Of a stretch of 64,000 bases of DNA, positions 33,731 to 41,986 are shown in pieces (within the stretch, counting starts at the first letter, position 1; each line of letters begins with the position of its first letter). This stretch comes from Planktothricoides raciborskii GIHE-MW2. Lineage in GTDB: Bacteria; Cyanobacteriota; Cyanobacteriia; Cyanobacteriales; Laspinemataceae. Made by a program: the position numbers and the translations under genes. The stretch is from the NCBI RefSeq assembly GCF_040564635.1, contig NZ_CP159837.1, positions 995,001 to 1,059,000 on the forward strand, in the 5' to 3' direction. Under the pieces are notes generated by a model, which was not told the origin of the DNA, did not search any database, and saw only the letters and a program-made list of their open reading frames with translations.

Positions 33731-34984
33731 TTGGATGAGGTGGATGCTTTGAAGGTTTTTAGTCAGTTGGAGCCGCACTTGCGCCGCAGCTTGTTAACCT
33801 TATTTGCTGCGGGCTTATTATTTTGGTCAAGTATTGCTGCTTTACTGCCCACGTTGCCTTTGTATATTCAATTCGTGGGGGGCAACAGCCAGCAAATAGG
33901 TATTGTCATGGGTTCCTTTGCCATTGGACTGCTGCTGTTTCGTCCCATGTTGGGGCGCATGGCAGACGATCGCAGTCGCAAGTTAGTCCTATTAATTGGC
34001 GTTGCGGTGGTAGCGATCGCCCCCTTGGGCTATCTATTTATCACATCCATTCCCTTATTAATGGTCTTGCGGGCATTTCATGGCATCAGTGTCGCCGCTT
34101 TCACCACCGGGTTTAGTGCCTTAGTTGCCGACCTCTCACCGCCAAACCAACGGGGTGAATTAATTGGCTATATGAGTTTAGTCAATCCCATCGGAGTGGC
34201 GATCGGGCCTGCCCTGGGCGGATTTATCCAAGCTGGTTATGGCTACCCGCCATTATTTATCACTTCATTTGCCCTAGGAGTCGTGGGGTTGTTTTGTGCC
34301 AACCAAATCACCGAAGTCAAAGGGGAACCAAAAGATAGCCATCTTTCCCCTCAGCAGCAGCCATCATTTTGGGGACTGTTGCTGACCGACCGACTCCGCA
34401 TTCCGTTTGTGGTCATGCTAATGATTGGCTTAGTCTTCGGAATTATCAGTACCTTTATCCCCTTGTTCATCCAAGAGAGCAAAATTGACTTAAATCCTGG
34501 ATTATTTTATAGCGCTGCTGCGGTTTCCAGTTTTAGCCTGCGGTTTGTTACGGGTCGTGCTTCCGATCGCTACGGTAGAGGACTATTTATTACCGCCAGC
34601 TTAGTCTGCTACACCATCGCCATGATCGTGCTCGGTTTCGCCCATTCACCCCATAGCGTGCTGGCAGCAGCGGTCATTGAAGGAGCGGGGGCGGGTACAT
34701 TGATTCCGATGATGGTAGCACTAATGGCCGATCGCTCCTTAGCCAAAGAACGGGGTCAAGTCTTTTCTCTTTGTATTGGTGGATTTGATTTGGGAATTGC
34801 CTTGGCAGGGCCAATTTTAGGCTCTTTTGCCGATCTGTTGGGGTATCGGACTTTATTTGCGATCGCTGCTGGTCTAGCGGTGGCAGCATTAATCGTTTTC
34901 CTGACTCTATCCAGCAAAGACTTGCGACATTCTTTTAAGTTTGCGCTGGGTCGAGAAAAAGATATCTATGCTTTGAGCGAATAA
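33731..34984 (+). CDS. MFS permease
   Basis: 417 residues, 12 membrane segments. The MFS loop motif is GRMADDRSRKLVLLIG between segments 2 and 3, repeated as TGRASDRYGRGLFI in the second half. Early QQIGIVMGSFAIGLLLFRPM is typical of sugar- or drug-exporter type MFS proteins. The start is TTG at 33731 or GTG at 33740; no ATG in frame lies in the first 30 codons. Substrate unknown. Confidence 0.82.
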   Translation: MDEVDALKVFSQLEPHLRRSLLTLFAAGLLFWSSIAALLPTLPLYIQFVGGNSQQIGIVMGSFAIGLLLFRPMLGRMADDRSRKLVLLIGVAVVAIAPLGYLFITSIPLLMVLRAFHGISVAAFTTGFSALVADLSPPNQRGELIGYMSLVNPIGVAIGPALGGFIQAGYGYPPLFITSFALGVVGLFCANQITEVKGEPKDSHLSPQQQPSFWGLLLTDRLRIPFVVMLMIGLVFGIISTFIPLFIQESKIDLNPGLFYSAAAVSSFSLRFVTGRASDRYGRGLFITASLVCYTIAMIVLGFAHSPHSVLAAAVIEGAGAGTLIPMMVALMADRSLAKERGQVFSLCIGGFDLGIALAGPILGSFADLLGYRTLFAIAAGLAVAALIVFLTLSSKDLRHSFKFALGREKDIYALSE

Positions 34985-35008
34985 ACCTAACCATAAACCT
35001 AACAATAA

Positions 35009-35040
35009 AAAAGCCAAAACAATATAATGCTTTGGCTTTT
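35009..35040 (+). terminator. Rho-independent terminator after the MFS gene
   Basis: AAAAGCCAAA and TTTGGCTTTT flank a 12-base loop and end in a T-run, 24 bases past the stop codon. Confidence 0.8.
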
Positions 35041-35149
35041 ATCAATTATCAATGATCCATAATCAATTATCCATTATCCATATTTCATCAATAGGGTTAG
35101 AGCTAAAATAGACAGATGCGACGATGTAAACCCAACTCTTTCGTTCATG

Positions 35150-35290
35150 GTTAATCTTTAGTGGCTGAACCCCGCAACTCGCTATCTCCTCGACATAGGT
35201 GAATACCTCTGGAGAATACGTTCGTAGGATATTGAGGCTACGGTTAATATCGGCATTAATGACTCGATTAGTAATTGTCGGTATTTCTGC
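35150..35290 (-). pseudogene. TnpB C-terminal remnant (IS200/IS605 family)
   Basis: On the complementary strand, 35290 downward reads TITNRVINADINRSLNILRT then YSPEVFTYVEEIASCGVQPL. The phrase NADINRSLNI is the C-terminal RuvC-type end of TnpB (usual NAD.N...NI). No transposase start, no zinc ribbon and no upstream part is present, so only the last 50 or so codons survive. Confidence 0.55.
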
Positions 35291-35350
35291 CAGTCTAGAA
35301 TTGCTCTTGCTTCGCCTTTGGGGAGTTTTTATGGTTGTCGATCGCCCGAA

Positions 35351-36226
35351 TCAATTTTTCTGTTGCCTGTTGCCTGTAAATTCGGGAAATCTCTTTTTAA
35401 ATTCATTAATAATATTCTGTTGTTTGCTAGTATCTAGAACAGAAAACAATACGGTTTTAAATTTATTGGCAAATTGACCGTTGGGTAATAAGTAATCGCC
35501 GAACATTTGAGCGACGATCACCGGGTCATTTCTAAAGACTCCACAGCCCCAAGCGCCTAATATTAGAACATCGCATTGATAACTAGCAGCTAAACTTAAA
35601 ATCTTGGCACCGCGATCCCGCAATACTTCAGGGATTTTGTTCATATCTTCCGGTTGATTTCTAGCAATCATTCCCGCATTCGGGGCGGCACTGGTAATAA
35701 AATCAACCCGATAAGGGGTTTCTAATAAAGTTCCGTCATCTTTACGGAATACTGGACAACCGGGAGAATAAATCATCCGATTAGAATATAAAAGCGATCG
35801 ATTAGCCCGATGAAATTCATAGTATTGAGGACAGTTTAAAAGGCTTGGATAAAGTGCGGAACTTCGGGCTAAACTTTCTTCTTGGGCTTAGGCTCCATTG
35901 AGAAATCCACCGCCCGGATTTTTCGCCGAAGCAAAATTCAGGACAGCAATTTTCCTGATTTGTTTTTCAGTGAGCGATCGCGCCATCCGTTCTGCACCCA
36001 TCAGGGTAGTTTCATTTCTCACCTCAAATTCCGTGCTAGAAAATGCCCCTGGTTGGGATAAAACCTCTGTTTCTAAAGTAGATAAACTATCAGGATCATA
36101 GTATTTTGTGGCCGCGACACAAGCTGTTATATGATGACCAATTTTAATTTCTGTACCCTTGAGGTTCAGGTAGTAACCTGTTTTGAGAATATTCAGAGTA
36201 TCTTGGGCGATCGCCTTTCGGTTCAT
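35351..36226 (-). pseudogene. PARG-like TIGR02452 protein cut by a stop codon
   Basis: The reading frame is continuous from ATG 36226 to the stop at 35351 (291 codons) except for one TAA at about 35888-35890. N-terminal half: MNRKAIAQDTLNILKTGYYL, ILNFASAKNPGGGFLNGA. Then the stop, then AQEESLARSSALYPSLLNCP, LILGAWGCGVFRND and FKTVLFSVLDTSKQQNIINE. In the microbial poly(ADP-ribose) glycohydrolase family this motif reads NGAQAQEE, so CAA has become TAA in the active-site loop. One C-to-T change is enough. The product would be truncated before the catalytic Glu pair. Restart downstream at ATG 35776 is unlikely to be active. Confidence 0.85.
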
Positions 36227-36315
36227 AATGATTAGCTCCGATTTACAGTGACTAATTCAATGGTAGCCAATTCACTGACAACGGCACCGCGACCAACTCC
36301 CATCACATCTTTAAT

Positions 36316-36385
36316 GGCGGGGGTAGGAGTCGAACCTACTTATTTCAGCTTCTGAGACTGACAAGCTACCGTAGCTTATCCCCGC
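36316..36385 (-). tRNA. Unusual tRNA-like gene (anticodon loop reads CAG)
   Basis: The complement reads GCGGGGATA, a small D-arm (AGC TACGGTA GCT with the usual GG), anticodon arm TCAGT CTCAGAA GCTGA, AATAA, T-arm GTAGG TTCGACT CCTAC, then CCCCGC. The 7-base loop CTCAGAA has U33 and a CAG anticodon (Leu). But there is no long variable arm as leucine tRNAs have, and the acceptor pairs only six bases with an unpaired A at position 7. It is either a degenerate tRNA or a tRNA-like RNA with another job. The adjacent tRNA-Glu is normal. Confidence 0.5.
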
Positions 36386-36395
36386 ATTTCATCAA

Positions 36396-36467
36396 TAGCC
36401 CCAACGGGATTTGAACCCGTGTTTTCTGATCGAAAGTCAGAAATCCTCACCACTAGACGATGGGGCC
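36396..36467 (-). tRNA. tRNA-Glu (TTC)
   Basis: The complement forms a standard cloverleaf: GGCCCCA acceptor with G-U closing, D-arm TCTAGTGGTGAGGA, anticodon stem TCTGA/TCAGA with loop CTTTCGA (anticodon TTC), T-arm ACGGG TTCAAAT CCCGT, and a discriminator A. Glutamyl-tRNA also supplies ALA for tetrapyrrole synthesis in cyanobacteria. CCA is not encoded. Confidence 0.95.
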
Positions 36468-37012
36468 TTTGTAATTGGCGCAAATTCTCCGAAGAATGAA
36501 TCTTTTTAAAGATTTATCCGCAGGATTTGGGCTTTTTTTGGACGTAGCAGCAGTGAGCGATCGCTTTTTTTGGGTTTTGCTGGATTGGCTGCTTAAGCCG
36601 TTTGGCTCTCTCCTGTCCCTCACATTTATATACTACATTATATACTACATATTGTCAATGGGTGGGACGAAAAAATTTTTATTTAAAGAGTGCTTCTCTA
36701 GATATCAGGCTAAAACTCTTGTTTTATAAGGATTTAAATAAAGATTTATGAAAAAATACGCAGAGATTACAGGGTGAAAACGGCTAAAATGATGTAGTAT
36801 GCGTAAGTACAGGTTGGCAATTTATATATTAAGTAAAGATTAAACCGTGAGGGGCGATCGCCCTAGATTTCCGTGGGACAATATGCTACAAATGAGGGGT
36901 CAGACCCATCAGGGTGCTAGGTCGATGAATAGAGACAGCACTCGAAGATCGGTGGCATCCACAAAATTTCTCAGTCACTTGTGAATGATTCACCCCAAGA
37001 GAGTTCTCAATT
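36468..37012. other. Gene-free region downstream of the tRNA promoters
   Basis: 545 bases upstream of the frameshifted small gene. An 84-codon frame (36475-36729) passes through but contains low-complexity Ile/Tyr runs and no plausible start site, so I leave it uncalled. One palindromic GGGCGATCGCCC lies near 36851. A 60-base stretch around 36890-36960 (GGGGTCAGACCCATCAGGGT) is GC-rich and may be the leader of the small gene. Confidence 0.5.
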
Positions 37013-37218
37013 ATGAATACTCACGCTCGCTGTACCCTGTCTCAGTTAACCAGTAGCCAATTGAATGTATTTTGAACAGTGGTCGAATTACTCGCGCCGA
37101 TCAAAATGCGTTGCTGAAAATTTTTGCCTGGGAAAATCCCATGAGTAAAGAAGACCAAAGGCGACTTAAACAAGTTTTTGATAGTCTGGATATGGGGTTA
37201 TTGCAAGTAATTGATTAG
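37013..37218 (+). pseudogene. Frameshifted small conserved-type protein
   Basis: ATG 37013 reads MNTHARCTLSQLTSSQLNV and hits TGA. The next frame continues as LNSGRITRADQNALLKIFAW, ENPMSKEDQRRLKQVFDSLD and MGLLQVID to TAG (37216-37218). Losing one A (GTATTTTGA versus GTAATTTTGAA) would explain it; restored length is about 68 residues. The joined protein looks like a small helical regulator. Recognition is by pattern only, so a sequencing error is possible. Confidence 0.55.
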
Positions 37219-37405
37219 TGGTATGGCATCAGTTAAAGATTGAATCTGAGTGAGTCATAATGTTTGGTTTGGTATCCCTGATGAGCGATTGATTTCAGCT
37301 TTTTTATGACGATTCTTCTCCAGATATTTTTTGATATTTTTATAATGAGCAATTTTTTGGATTTTACCTGATGTGTTTTTTCAAATTTAATATGATTCAA
37401 TATCC

Positions 37406-37556
37406 CAAGGGGCGCACAATGTTGTGCGCCCTTGATATTTTCTGGAAAATTTTGCGGTTTTTCGGAATGTAGGGGTCAACAGCCGTTGACCCCTACATGA
37501 CGCAATTTTCTAGACGCAATTTTCTAGACGCAATTTTCTAGACGCAATTTTCTATA
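37406..37556. repeat. Hairpins and a 14-bp tandem repeat
   Basis: AAGGGGCGCACAATGTTGTG, ending CGCCCTT, is a strong hairpin (37408-37434). GTAGGGGTCAACAGCCGTTG with its CCCCTAC partner is another (37469-37495). GACGCAATTTTCTA is repeated four times (37499-37554). The rest of 37219-37564 is AT-rich and uncoded. Confidence 0.8.
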
Positions 37557-37564
37557 ATTGCGAT

Positions 37565-37960
37565 TTAATCGACTTCTTTGAGCAAAGATGCGCCGGTTTG
37601 AGCCTGTTCCCAGCATTTAAACAGATATAATTCCGTGCGATCGCTCATTACCGTGAGAAATAAACCCTCAGCCGTATGGGAATTAGAAGCAATCCAAGTC
37701 CCTTGTAAAGTGACTTCGATGTAATCTTCATCGGCAACAGACAACTCGATTTTTTCACTGTCATAACGCAGGGCCTCTGTATGAAGCACATTCACCAAAG
37801 GCAAATCTGCGGGCAGCAAAAACGACGCTTTGCTGGGTTCGACGAGGACACTTTGACCAACTCGCATAGCCAAAATAACTCGCCGCACAACTAACTGCTC
37901 CAGGGAGTCAGCCAGAAGCTCTAGGTTAAAGCCGGTTTCTGTATATGTAATCTTCAACAT
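37565..37960 (-). CDS. alr0857-family conserved cyanobacterial protein
   Basis: 131 residues, mostly beta. MLKITYTETGFNLELLADSL, followed by VVRRVILAMRVGQSVLVEP and FLLPADLPLV, matches a family conserved across cyanobacteria and represented by Anabaena alr0857. Function is unknown. It stands 66 bases downstream of the HNH gene on the same strand. Confidence 0.75.
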   Translation of the reverse strand: MLKITYTETGFNLELLADSLEQLVVRRVILAMRVGQSVLVEPSKASFLLPADLPLVNVLHTEALRYDSEKIELSVADEDYIEVTLQGTWIASNSHTAEGLFLTVMSDRTELYLFKCWEQAQTGASLLKEVD

Positions 37961-38026
37961 TTCCGGGTAGGGATTCTTTTCCTGTGAGAGTGCTTAATCT
38001 CTTGGCTGAGGGTAAAAAAACATTTC

Positions 38027-38554
38027 TCAGCCTGATAACTGCTGTTCCCGCCAAAAATGTTCGGCAAAAGCAACAGCGGGGTGGATAGGGGCGCGTGGTT
38101 TGGTTAACAGTGGCATTCCCGCTTGTTGCGGAGTGCGATCGCCCTTGCGGCAATTGCAAGAATTGCAAGCAGTGATGACGTTATCCCAAGTATGACTACC
38201 CCCTTTGGATCGGGGAATTACGTGATCTAAAGTTAAATTTTTGTGACTGCCACAATATTGGCACTGGTGACGATCGCGCCTAAGTACCTCTCGACGGTTC
38301 ACTGGTGGCACTTTCCAGATCCGTTCATTCCCGGTAAAGGTTAAACGAATTTGAGTGGGTACTTGCATCACTAGAGAAGGCGATCGCACCGCTATACAGG
38401 TGCAGCCGATCTCCGAAGGGCTGAAATCCAAAGGTTCAGCTTTTCCGGTCACTAACAGCGCGATCGCTCGTTTAATATTGACCCGACTAATCGGTAAATA
38501 ATTTTTAGAAAAAACCACCACCGACTTACTTAAGACGTCTGTTATCCCAGTCAC
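38027..38554 (-). CDS. HNH endonuclease
   Basis: 175 residues. The C-terminal HNH domain is complete: CQYCGSHKNLTLDHVIPRSK followed by GGSHTWDNVITACNSCNCRK, with two CxxC pairs for zinc and the His/Asn catalytic set. The N-terminal 80 residues (VVVFSKNYLPISRVNIKRAI, then ALLVTGKAEPL) are typical of the small stand-alone HNH enzymes found throughout cyanobacteria. They are not tied to a restriction system. Target unknown. Probably cotranscribed with the alr0857-type gene. Confidence 0.88.
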   Translation of the reverse strand: MTGITDVLSKSVVVFSKNYLPISRVNIKRAIALLVTGKAEPLDFSPSEIGCTCIAVRSPSLVMQVPTQIRLTFTGNERIWKVPPVNRREVLRRDRHQCQYCGSHKNLTLDHVIPRSKGGSHTWDNVITACNSCNCRKGDRTPQQAGMPLLTKPRAPIHPAVAFAEHFWREQQLSG

Positions 38555-38570
38555 GACTTTGCTCCTGATT

Positions 38571-38606
38571 AAAATAGCCCCCGCTTCACCAAGAAAGCGG
38601 GGGCTA
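38571..38606 (-). terminator. Terminator downstream of the 38.9 kb small gene
   Basis: TAGCCCCCGCTT and AAGCGGGGGCTA form a 12 bp stem around an 8-base loop. On the complement the stem is followed by TTTT, just past the stop of the minus-strand gene at 38629. Confidence 0.85.
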
Positions 38607-38628
38607 GAGAATTTAAAGTCTTTTAAGC

Positions 38629-38907
38629 CTATACTGGCACAGCATAATTATGGCTGTACCTCCCGCGATATCTATTCAGTTGTGGTCTATCCAACCGATA
38701 GTCTTCGGTTGAATCTAAATTTTCATTAATCTCTTCTACAGCATTGACTGCTGTAAACAGGCACGATGCTCCCTGTTTCTCGCCACCGGGCTCAAAATGG
38801 CATATCCCCAGCATAGCGGTTGTCCAGATGCCATTGATGTCATCTAGACCACTGCCAAAGCTACTGGCGAAATGCCGTGTGAGTGAATAGGTGGATGAGT
38901 ATGTCAC
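38629..38907 (-). CDS. Small hypothetical protein with GTG start
   Basis: 92 residues. The start is GTG at 38907, preceded on its strand by a good ribosome site (GAGGAAACC). Residues: MTYSSTYSLTRHFASSFGSG, a short central hydrophobic stretch (IWTTAMLGICHF), and a charged C-terminus (NENLDSTEDYRLDRPQLNRY). I recognise no family. A clean terminator follows, so it should be a real transcription unit. Divergent from the ribbon-helix-helix-like gene 91 bases away. Confidence 0.6.
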   Translation of the reverse strand: MTYSSTYSLTRHFASSFGSGLDDINGIWTTAMLGICHFEPGGEKQGASCLFTAVNAVEEINENLDSTEDYRLDRPQLNRYRGRYSHNYAVPV

Positions 38908-38998
38908 AGGTTTCCTCGTTGAAAGCTACTACTTGAATCCTACAAAAAACATACTACACTAATAATACAGATATGTCTACCCATAAGAGGAAAAAATT

Positions 38999-39334
38999 AT
39001 GTCCGCAATCACAAAAACCCCAACCACCGAAATGGAAGTCACCAGCATCCGTCTAGAGAGAGAGCTAAAAAACCAACTCAAAGCGATCGCCGGGAATCAA
39101 GGCTATCAAGCACTAATTCGGGAAGTGCTCTGGAAGTTCGTGCAGCATAAATCTGGAGATGTGAAATCTTACCTTTCGCGATCGGATATTCGAGCCAGCT
39201 TTGATGCTACAGCGCAACATGAGGAACGGTGCGCCATTACTGGCAAGATTATTCGACCCAATGAACCGATGTTACTTGGACTGACCGTGACCGGAGAAAT
39301 GATACCCCTCAGCAAAGAGAGTTTAGCTGGCTAG
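38999..39334 (+). CDS. Ribbon-helix-helix-like small regulator
   Basis: 111 residues with an AGAGGA ribosome site before ATG 38999. The N-terminal half (EVTSIRLERELKNQLKAIAG, then YQALIREVLWKFVQ) has the beta-alpha-alpha shape of MetJ/Arc DNA-binding proteins. The second half is a small domain with HEERCAITGKIIRPNEPMLL. It may bind DNA near its own or the divergent small gene. Followed by a strong terminator. Confidence 0.65.
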   Translation: MSAITKTPTTEMEVTSIRLERELKNQLKAIAGNQGYQALIREVLWKFVQHKSGDVKSYLSRSDIRASFDATAQHEERCAITGKIIRPNEPMLLGLTVTGEMIPLSKESLAG

Positions 39335-39340
39335 GGCTGA

Positions 39341-39384
39341 TGCTCCCCCGTGCCGAACGTCTGGCGATCGGGGGAGCCGTTTTG
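39341..39384 (+). terminator. Terminator after the ribbon-helix-helix-like gene
   Basis: TGCTCCCCCG pairs with CGGGGGAGC(C) around 18 bases, then GTTTTG. It lies seven bases past the stop codon and right before the convergent phosphatase gene. Confidence 0.8.
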
Positions 39385-39388
39385 TCGA

Positions 39389-40324
39389 TCATAGATTTCC
39401 GGCGCTTAAAATTGCCCGAACTGCCGCTAACAGCTTGCCATGACTAGACCCATTACTGCCAATCAAGCAGCCCCATTGGTTCACATCCTCGGAATCATAA
39501 CTCAGGGGTTCCCCGTTGAGATGGGTTAATTTTCCCCCCGCTTCGGTGAGAATTAATTCCGGGGCTGCCAAGTCCCAATGTTTAGGGGCTGATTTTCCCG
39601 AAAAGGAAATATAAATATCCCCTTGTTGTTCCACGATCGCCGCAATGCGGCAACCAATACTGCCGATTTGATATTCTTGGCGACAGGGTAAAGTATGTAA
39701 GATTTTTTTAAATTCTGGGGTTTGCCGGTGTTTTGTCACTAAAATGGTTAAGTCTTCCAGGCGATCGCGCTGAGAAACTTGTAGCTGCTTCACCTCACCA
39801 CTGCGAGTTTCTACAAAAGCCCCCATACCTTTTTGAGCATAATATAATTTCCCCGCTTCTGGAACCACGACCACCGCTAACATGGGTCTGCCTTCATAGA
39901 CCAAGGCAATATGCACCGCATAGTAATCATTATGGTGAATAAAACCCCCGGTTCCATCGAGGGGGTCAATAATCCATAACCAGGAATTTTCGCCTTTAAA
40001 CGCTTGATGGTGATCGGTTTCTTCGCTGAGATAACTAAATTCTTCCTGACCGAAGGCAATGCGTAATTTTCTTAGGATATACTCATTGGCCGCTAAATCC
40101 GCAGCAGTCACTACCCCATCTTTTTTTTGTTGAATTCCCAGGGTTAAATTCGCGGTTCCGTGATAGTAACCTTGCAGAATATCCGCCGCACCCCAACCAA
40201 CTTGACGGGCGATCGCGCCGATTTGTTTTAGTTGTTCATCTGTCAAACCAAGCACGATATTATCCCTCAGAGAATTTAGCCGTTGGCTTTTGGCTGTTGG
40301 CTGTTTTATTCTACAGTTGAACAT
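39389..40324 (-). CDS. Inositol-monophosphatase-family phosphatase (CysQ-like)
   Basis: 311 residues. The family metal site is complete: EEFSYLSEETDHH, then WIIDPLDGTGGFIHHN near residue 125, and HWDLAAPELILTEAGGKLTH in the C-terminal domain. CysQ enzymes hydrolyse 3'-phosphoadenosine 5'-phosphate made during sulphate assimilation; an inositol phosphatase role is also possible. The N-terminal 20 residues come from a repeat (TTGGCTGTTGGCTG), so the real start may be the GTG at 40255 (VLGLTDEQLKQIGAIA). Ends close to the opposing terminator. Confidence 0.85.
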   Translation of the reverse strand: MFNCRIKQPTAKSQRLNSLRDNIVLGLTDEQLKQIGAIARQVGWGAADILQGYYHGTANLTLGIQQKKDGVVTAADLAANEYILRKLRIAFGQEEFSYLSEETDHHQAFKGENSWLWIIDPLDGTGGFIHHNDYYAVHIALVYEGRPMLAVVVVPEAGKLYYAQKGMGAFVETRSGEVKQLQVSQRDRLEDLTILVTKHRQTPEFKKILHTLPCRQEYQIGSIGCRIAAIVEQQGDIYISFSGKSAPKHWDLAAPELILTEAGGKLTHLNGEPLSYDSEDVNQWGCLIGSNGSSHGKLLAAVRAILSAGNL

Positions 40325-40347
40325 TGTATCATAGTTTCTCGATTGCC

Positions 40348-40385
40348 AAAGCAGAGGGGCGATGTAGCGATCGCCCCTCTGCTTT
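40348..40385 (-). terminator. Terminator downstream of the PEP-CTERM gene
   Basis: AAAGCAGAGGGGCGAT and ATCGCCCCTCTGCTTT form a 16 bp stem around GTAGCG, about 48 bases past the PEP-CTERM stop on the minus strand. It is a likely read-through block before cysQ. Confidence 0.75.
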
Positions 40386-40433
40386 GATTTATTTAACCAG
40401 GCCGGTTATTTTCAACTGGCTATGGCTGAGGAA

Positions 40434-41249
40434 TTAGCTGGCTTTGTTGGCTTTGCGTTTGCGAGCCGCAACTAAGGCACCACCACCGAGAACAGTTCCT
40501 AAGATAGTCAGAGGTTCTGGTGCAGCTTCGGAAACCATGCCGCCACCTTCGTCACCACCACCGCTGGATACTGGAGTGCTAGGAATAGAAGGTTCTTCGA
40601 CAACCGCCGGTGGTGTGCTGCCACCAGTGCTAGGGGTCGTGCTACTATCATAGTTACCAGGGATAGCAGCGCTGCCGGTTTTGCTGCTTTCAGCACGGCC
40701 ATTAGAGGTATTGCCAACACTCATCAGACGAGTACCAATCATGTCAGAGCTAAAGTCAGCGAGGGAAACCCCAGAGAGTTTGAATGTAGCAGTTTGATAG
40801 TCGTCTTTGCCGCCTTTGAGACCTTCGGAGCCGATTTCCACCCCTAAGTTGAAGCTGGCTTTCATGCCGTTTAGATCCGCACTGTTGCTAACTCCGCCCT
40901 TCGTGGCATTGCTGGCACCGCTGATACCTGTCACCGGGCCACCACCGGCACCTCTGACACTGACTCCACCGGCATTGGGAAGGTTAAACCAAACAGCCCG
41001 CAAGTCGCCAGTCCATCCTGCGGAACTCGGTACGACGTTAACTTTGACTTCTACTCCTCCGTTGACTTCTTTTAAGTTGACGCTGACGGTGGGATAGTCT
41101 TGGGTATTCGAGTTGGTCTTGTCGGTGAGGGTCAGGGTTTTTTCAGCGGCTTGGGCTGGCATGACTGATAACATGGCAGAGGCGATCGCCATCGTTCCAG
41201 CAAGTACAGCACCTTTAGATGTAAAAAGTTTAGTGGTCATCATGGTCAT
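40434..41249 (-). CDS. PEP-CTERM sorting-domain protein
   Basis: 271 residues. A signal peptide (LAGTMAIASAMLSVMPAQAA) is followed by a beta-rich, Gly/Ser-rich body of about 190 residues (TLTLTDKTNSN, SLADFSSDMIGTRL) and a Ser/Gly/Pro linker. The PEP-CTERM tail is APEPLTILGTVLGGGALVA ending in ARKRKANKAS. Exosortase would cleave near PEP and attach the protein to extracellular material. The body may be a repeat-type adhesin; no enzyme family was seen. It reads alone, with a terminator downstream and a 740-base leader region upstream. Confidence 0.9.
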   Translation of the reverse strand: MTMMTTKLFTSKGAVLAGTMAIASAMLSVMPAQAAEKTLTLTDKTNSNTQDYPTVSVNLKEVNGGVEVKVNVVPSSAGWTGDLRAVWFNLPNAGGVSVRGAGGGPVTGISGASNATKGGVSNSADLNGMKASFNLGVEIGSEGLKGGKDDYQTATFKLSGVSLADFSSDMIGTRLMSVGNTSNGRAESSKTGSAAIPGNYDSSTTPSTGGSTPPAVVEEPSIPSTPVSSGGGDEGGGMVSEAAPEPLTILGTVLGGGALVAARKRKANKAS

Positions 41250-41986
41250 TTCTCCTGTTCTTTGGTAGCGAATCTCAATGCGTGAGTAGTTTTCTAACGG
41301 TGGAGGGTGTTATTGCCTAGCATCGGTGTTGTTGTAGAACTACCACATTGCCGAAGATATATTTTTCACCCTGAGAACATCTGGAGCCTGATAAAGAAAT
41401 CCCTGGACATCTAAAATAATTAAAGAGCACACCCGTTAACAGTCACCTGGTTATTTTTATTTTAAGCAATTGCTCCAGATAGTTCGTTATTTATCTGATT
41501 TGCTTCATTTCCTCCGATCATAGCAACATTCATCGGGGTTTGGCAAGGGGTAATCTCGATTTTTACAAAAAAAATATAATTCCTTGATAATTGTGAAAAT
41601 TTCTGAAAATCTTTAAGTATTGTGCTCAGTAGCGATCGCCTTAATGCTTAATTAAATTTTCTGCCTTCGGTTTATATACCGACTTTTTATTCCGTGATTA
41701 TACGGATATGATATCAATGATTTACGGAGAAAATTTTTAATTTTTTACTAAAAAACATTTTGATAGCTTTTGTTTCACATAGCTGGCAATCAGGCACTCT
41801 GTCACAATCATCCTATGATCCATCAAAAATGCAACCGTAAGGGCGCGAAACCTTTTCGTTCTTAGGGCGCAACCATTGCGCCCCTACGCCCAAATCCTTA
41901 TTTTTACGGAGACGGTAAAAATCCAATCAGGCCAGACGATCGCTCCTGAGTAGCCCCTGAGTGGTCTGGCCCCCTAAGTATAAAAC
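41250..41986. other. Gene-free region upstream of the PEP-CTERM gene
   Basis: 737 bases. The part next to 41250 must hold the promoter of the PEP-CTERM gene; the rest, near 41550-41800, is AT-rich. One GTAAGGGCGCGAAACC...GCGCCCCTAC hairpin lies at 41837-41888, and HIP1 copies lie near 41632 and 41936. No open frame has coding character. Confidence 0.55.

Noticed and set aside
36475-36729. 84-codon frame beside the tRNAs
   Set aside because: Begins within the tRNA-Glu promoter zone, lacks a ribosome site and has low-complexity Ile/Tyr runs.
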